Shown here: positions 59,648-64,000 of the stretch, piece by piece
Layout: each line of letters starts with the position of its first letter
How positions within the stretch are numbered: position 1 is the first letter of the stretch
Assembly: GCA_950295325.1 (NCBI GenBank)
Contig: OX485808.1
Coordinates: 434,501-498,500, forward strand
Origin: Polytrichum commune
Taxonomy: Eukaryota; Streptophyta; Polytrichopsida; Polytrichales; Polytrichaceae
DNA length: 64,000 bases
Direction of reading: 5' to 3'
Notes under the pieces: generated by a model
Seen by the model: the letters and a program-made list of their open reading frames with translations, nothing else
Database searches by the model: none
Told to the model about the DNA's origin: nothing
Made by a program: the position numbers and the translations under genes

Positions 59648-59884
59648 GCAATTCAAAACGGAAACATGGGATCTATCTTGCCAATTGCAATGGTCTACTT
59701 TTATTGGTTTCAAAAGCATCCAGGCCACAACAAGTATAGGTATATGGAAAGCGATTGTGTTTGGATTGATGTGGATGCAATCATCTCTACAATTTCTTTG
59801 CTATATTCAGCAGCTTCCAAAATTTACACACTTGATAAAGTTGATGCTAATTCTTTGGCTGAATTTGTTAGTAACCAGAGGTAG
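59643..59884 (+). pseudogene. Uncharacterised transposase-like protein relic, C-terminal part
   Basis: Continues the frame that ends with CRQPIDLMKR at 51657. After one copy of AGAGG is discounted, reading goes on with AIQNGNMGSILPIAMVYFYW, KHPGHNKYRYMESDCVWIDV and ends with LAEFVSNQR and TAG at 59882-59884. About 80 residues, no stops. Frame continuity across the insertion shows both pieces were one exon. Confidence 0.6.
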
Positions 59885-62800
59885 TTTTTCCATTTTGTTT
59901 TACTTGGTGACACATGTGGAGCTTTTGCCAAGTTATTTAAAATTCAGTTTTGCAATCTCAAGATCTTATTGTATTAGTTGTGGCCTTTAATGTGCATGAT
60001 CATACCAACTTGTTGTATGGTATAATGCAAATTTTTGAATATTTCACATGTGTGAGCACTCATTGACTTCCTTGCAAGGCTTGGCGTTGTTTTCTTGATG
60101 GAGTTCGTGGATAACCTAAAGCACTCTTGTGTTGGGTTTTGTTTTGTTGCGATCTCTTCTCTTGTAAGTTTGGCCCACATTTTTCCTTCTCACCTTTGCT
60201 TGTTGTCCTTTGTGGAGGATGTGAACTTTAAATTGTGCCTCACAATGTTGGATTTTGTGTCGAATTTTGTGCGCTAAGTAGTGATTGACAATTTGAATTA
60301 CAATTTTCATCTCAACAATGTTCATGTAGTTGGTGTTTGGAAATTTTCCTCTGAAATCTTGAAAATTCTCTCAAAAATGTGGAATATTCTATGGTAACTT
60401 TTTTGTGGTGTTTCTCCTTTGTAGGAAAAATGTTTTGGATATGATTTAGTGCTTAAAGGCATCTGTATGTTTCAAGCTCTGCATTTTGTTGTACAACATT
60501 GTATAGTGTAAAAAAATTGCCTGATTTGCCAATTGATGTTGTATTGGCCAACATTGCACTATATCGTCAGCTGAACATGAGTGTGGTTTTCGTTAAAAGC
60601 TTCATTTTATTCATTTACATGGCTCAAAATTCAATCCACAACTAATGATGGAATAAATCATAGTTGCAAATACACCAATTATCCTCTGAACATGTTGAAT
60701 GGCATTCTTTCAAGTGCAAGAGTTGCAAATCATCAATGCATCCTTTACAAGCAGTCAATGGGCTATAGAAAATTAAGGTCTCCTTCCTTTAAGGCCAATA
60801 ATTGTGGGAGGTTCACTGAAAGAATAAGGTTAAGTGAATTGCGTAACAACCAATTAGTGGCTCCGATTCGGAATGTCCAACCATTGCATATTAGAAATGT
60901 TTCTGTTCGAGCTTTAGGAAGCTAGTGATGATGAACCAAATTGGACCGAATTGGACCCGCAAGGGGTTGGATACATTGTGTTCCTAAACACAAACTGACT
61001 TCTATATCATATTTGACTTTATTTCAAAATCTAAGACAATGCTTCAATTACATGCCTTTGCCTTAGGTTCATTGTTTTGATTTGATTCATGTGTGTTTAG
61101 CATTATGGCTGACCTTCACAATTCATGGTTGTAAGAAGAGAAATGTCCTTCATGAAAAAAAATGTTGCTTATAGAACCAAAAATGGGGTGTACAAAATAA
61201 AATGTGGTTTAAGACAAAAATGGACAATAGTTGGGCTTCAAGAAGGAAAACAATTGGGGTAAAGTTAAAAAAATTGGTTACTCGGGGTATAAGAAAAAAT
61301 CCTAGTATAAATTTTAAAAAGGGTATTTTTAAATGATTCCACCAAAAATTTATAATGACTGATAGGGTGTATTAAAATACAAACATTTACCTTTATTTTG
61401 AAAAATACCATACCTTATAATCTTTTCTGCAAGGTAAATAGCCACCCGATAAATAAGTCCCGAGCACACATGTATGCATTAGTTAAAGAGGGAGTGACCG
61501 CCCCGTGGCCATGGCTCTTGAGATTCTTGGAATTCTCATTCGTTGAGAATGTCACAAGCCCCTGTTTAAGGTTTACATGAGGGTAGTTTTGGACCACAAC
61601 CCATAACAATCACTATATTCGTTAATTGGAGACTTTGAAAAGTCTAAAAAATAGATGCAAATGGTTTAATATTTGGTCCAATTTCTTATTATGATGACAT
61701 GTATTTGGGCCAAATTGGTTAGTGTTGCCCACACGAATTGCTTTATGAAGTCACATTGAGTGTATTTTTGTGTTGTCCTTGTTCTTTATTTGAAAACCAT
61801 GTCCTTTAATAGTCTCAAAATCATGAAAAAAATCTCCAATTACCGAATATAGTGATAACATTTTCATTGGATGAAAAAACTACATGGAATTCCACATGCC
61901 AAGTATGGAAAATGTTGGCCGGGATTGTAGAGGTTTTTTTTAGACAGCTCTTGCAAGTAGGCTTGGTGATATTTTCTATAGGAATTTGGGTTTACACTAA
62001 GGACTTGTACCCTCCAAAAGACTTTGGGCTATAGTTCATAGACTTCTTTGTGGTGTCATCCAAAAAGTGGGGTACCATGGTCATTTAAGAGCCATGGCCT
62101 AATGGTTTTGGTAAAATAACATCCTTAAAAAGCATCCAAAACTCCAATCCTTATTGCATGAAAGTGGGTTGCATTTATTAAAACCAAAAAGTCTAAAAGG
62201 TGGCCAACAAATTAGAATAACGTATGATTACACTTAATGGTCTTGAGGAATTCACTTAGCCTTATGTTTGGTCTACACGTGAGTAATCCGGGTATTTTAT
62301 GGGGGGGCTATAATGTGAATATTTGGAAATGTAAGTGACCCAAATTTCATATGAATTGGTCTTCCAACTCTACTAGTACTTACAATTCTTAGCCATGTGT
62401 TTTTAAGGGATCCTATGTTAATTATGAAGTTCTGAAATGATTTCTTTACATTGTCCAACAATAATACAATCAAATATAAAACATCATGTTGGTGGAAAAA
62501 TGATTTTGAGCATGTCAATGCTCTTTACCACTGCGCACCTCCTACATATTCACTCCTTTCAATAGTGGTGACAAAGAAAATGCTGTTGATCGAAGCAAAA
62601 CTCGTATAATTTAGTCATCTAGAAATACATTAAAGTGACATGAGAGTTATAGCTTGATTGAAAGAAGAAGAGCACACAAGTTCTAAGCTCTTGTTTACCT
62701 CTTGCCAAATGCCAATGCATATGTGACTTGCTCTTGCAACCCAATTCATAGTGTCCGTAGTTGTTTTACAACCTCCAGGGTGATAAAATTATGAATCCTA

Positions 62801-64000
62801 AACCTTCAAAGTTCCAAACCTTCCCTCACCAAAAAATTGAAATCCCCAATTGTCCAAGGTATATCCATGTTTCAACACAAATATAATGTTTTTTCATGAA
62901 GCCCATTGAACCTACTATACAAAAATTATAATATTCTATGCATATACTACATTTGAAAAAATGTAATCTAACGACATGAAATTTGTAGAATTGTATATTA
63001 ATTGATATAGCATTCTAACCTTAATGCTACTAATTGATACTATGTAACTTCAACTCCAAATATGATAATTATTTTAAAGGAATGAACTGCACCCTACATT
63101 TTAACTTGGATTTTTTTGTTTTTATTTACCTCAAATGGAATCCACGGGCTAATCGTATGATTGGAATTGTCTTTCAATGCACGTATTATTTTTATGCAAC
63201 CATTTGCTTCATCAAGTTGGAACGTGCTATCTCCACATCGATAAGTGCAAACCTCGACATAGATCATGTTGTCCAATCGGAATATGCATCTACATTCACG
63301 AGCTTCACAAATTAAAATGCAATATCTAGACAAGGATTTATAAAAGTTCAAAAATTGGAAAATGACCAATTAACAAGTAAAGAAATTTTCAATGATGTGT
63401 GATTTTGAAGTTTCTTCGTGTCAAAGAATGTTGAAAGAAATTTTGCAAAACCCATGAAATGCTTGATCCATCTCACGCCAAAGTTTGATGGGTTTTGCTC
63501 TTCACCTCTCATGGTGAACTTTTGCACCAAAAAAGAAGTTGGCCTTGCCAAAAAAATAACATTGTATGTCACCACTTTCAATGAAAGCCTTCCAATTGAG
63601 TTGTTGTTGATATTGATTGCTAAAATGTGGAAACAATGTTATGCTTTGTGAATGTTGAGCACCTTTTTCCTCGAGTGGGTTGTGAAAAAAATTACAATTT
63701 TTTATTTTTTTTTATTTTTTCTCCCAGGTGGTACAACAAATTCGCAATCACAATGATGGGAGTATTCTTCCATCCAAAATCAAAGTCTTGAAAATATGGT
63801 TTCACCTTCTTGTGAGGAGAGAGTTGGAGAAAACATTATTTGCATGTAGATAGTTCCAATGATGGAGTGGAGAGTTGAGAAAAGGCGTGAGGCAATGTAT
63901 ATTGCTTTGTTTTGTTCATGAGTAGATGAGATATGTAAATACTTGCAAAGTTTTGTGGGAAGACCATGAAGGAGTTGAGAGTAACTTACATGGAATGGAT
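59885..64000. other. Intergenic stretch, nothing recognised
   Basis: AT-rich plus short open frames (largest plus 60581-60925, 114 codons) without domains or splice support. No bounded repeat, tRNA or rRNA was recognised. Confidence 0.4.

Noticed and set aside
60581-60925. Plus frame of 114 codons
   Set aside because: No motif; composition like the surrounding intergenic DNA.
1-64000. Search for CRISPR arrays, operons or bacterial signals
   Set aside because: Spliced genes, LTR elements and plant-type primer-binding sites show this is eukaryotic nuclear DNA; the regular 28-bp repeat is an LTR minisatellite without spacers.

Overview
The window looks like nuclear DNA of a plant (streptophyte). 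The grounds are: a C3HC4 RING gene with a plant-type architecture and GT-AG introns of 200-465 bp, an ankyrin relic ending in a plant PGG-type membrane tail, a Ty3/gypsy chromovirus primed by initiator tRNA-Met, and a Tat-like Ty3/gypsy element. The species cannot be fixed from the sequence. Genes are sparse and repeats dominate. Only two intact-looking host genes were found, both on the minus strand.

Layout. 1-21.7 kb holds repeats only: a CACTA-type miniature element (1.7-2.3 kb), a LINE zinc-finger relic (about 5.1 kb), three copies of a 96-bp hairpin repeat (5.8-6.8 kb), a possible pogo-like remnant (8.7-9.3 kb), many copies of a TA-flanked miniature inverted-repeat family (called MITE-1 here), and a foldback element (17.2-18.8 kb) that itself contains a hAT-type MITE with an 8-bp target duplication. 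21.7-24.6 kb is a broken ankyrin/PGG gene on the minus strand. 25.7-27.3 kb is a second foldback element between direct repeats. 27.9-32.3 kb is the RING gene (five coding exons plus a likely untranslated first exon), and 34.9-36.1 kb is a gene for a very small membrane-type protein. Their upstream regions are similar to each other, and MITE-1 copies sit in their introns and between them.

36,971-43,398 is a complete-length chromovirus on the minus strand: 348-bp LTRs differing at 3 sites, GACAC target duplication, PBS, PPT, gag, protease, RT, RNase H, integrase and chromodomain. It is dead: several stops and a changed protease active site. It landed in a CACTA-type repeat.

47.4-59.9 kb is an unusual, uncharacterised transposase-like coding relic on the plus strand with CxxC pairs and an AT-hook-like motif. 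It is split by a 7,985-bp Tat-like LTR retrotransposon (51,658-59,642) with an exact AGAGG target duplication. The host reading frame resumes exactly across the insertion. That retrotransposon has lost RNase H and most of integrase, and its LTRs carry a 28-bp minisatellite with 5 copies in one LTR and 3 in the other.

The main story is nested transposition: retroelements inside DNA-transposon-derived sequence, MITEs inside foldbacks, and one TA-targeting MITE family spread through introns and intergenic DNA. The most novel candidates are the transposase-like family at 47.4-59.9 kb and the MITE-1 family.
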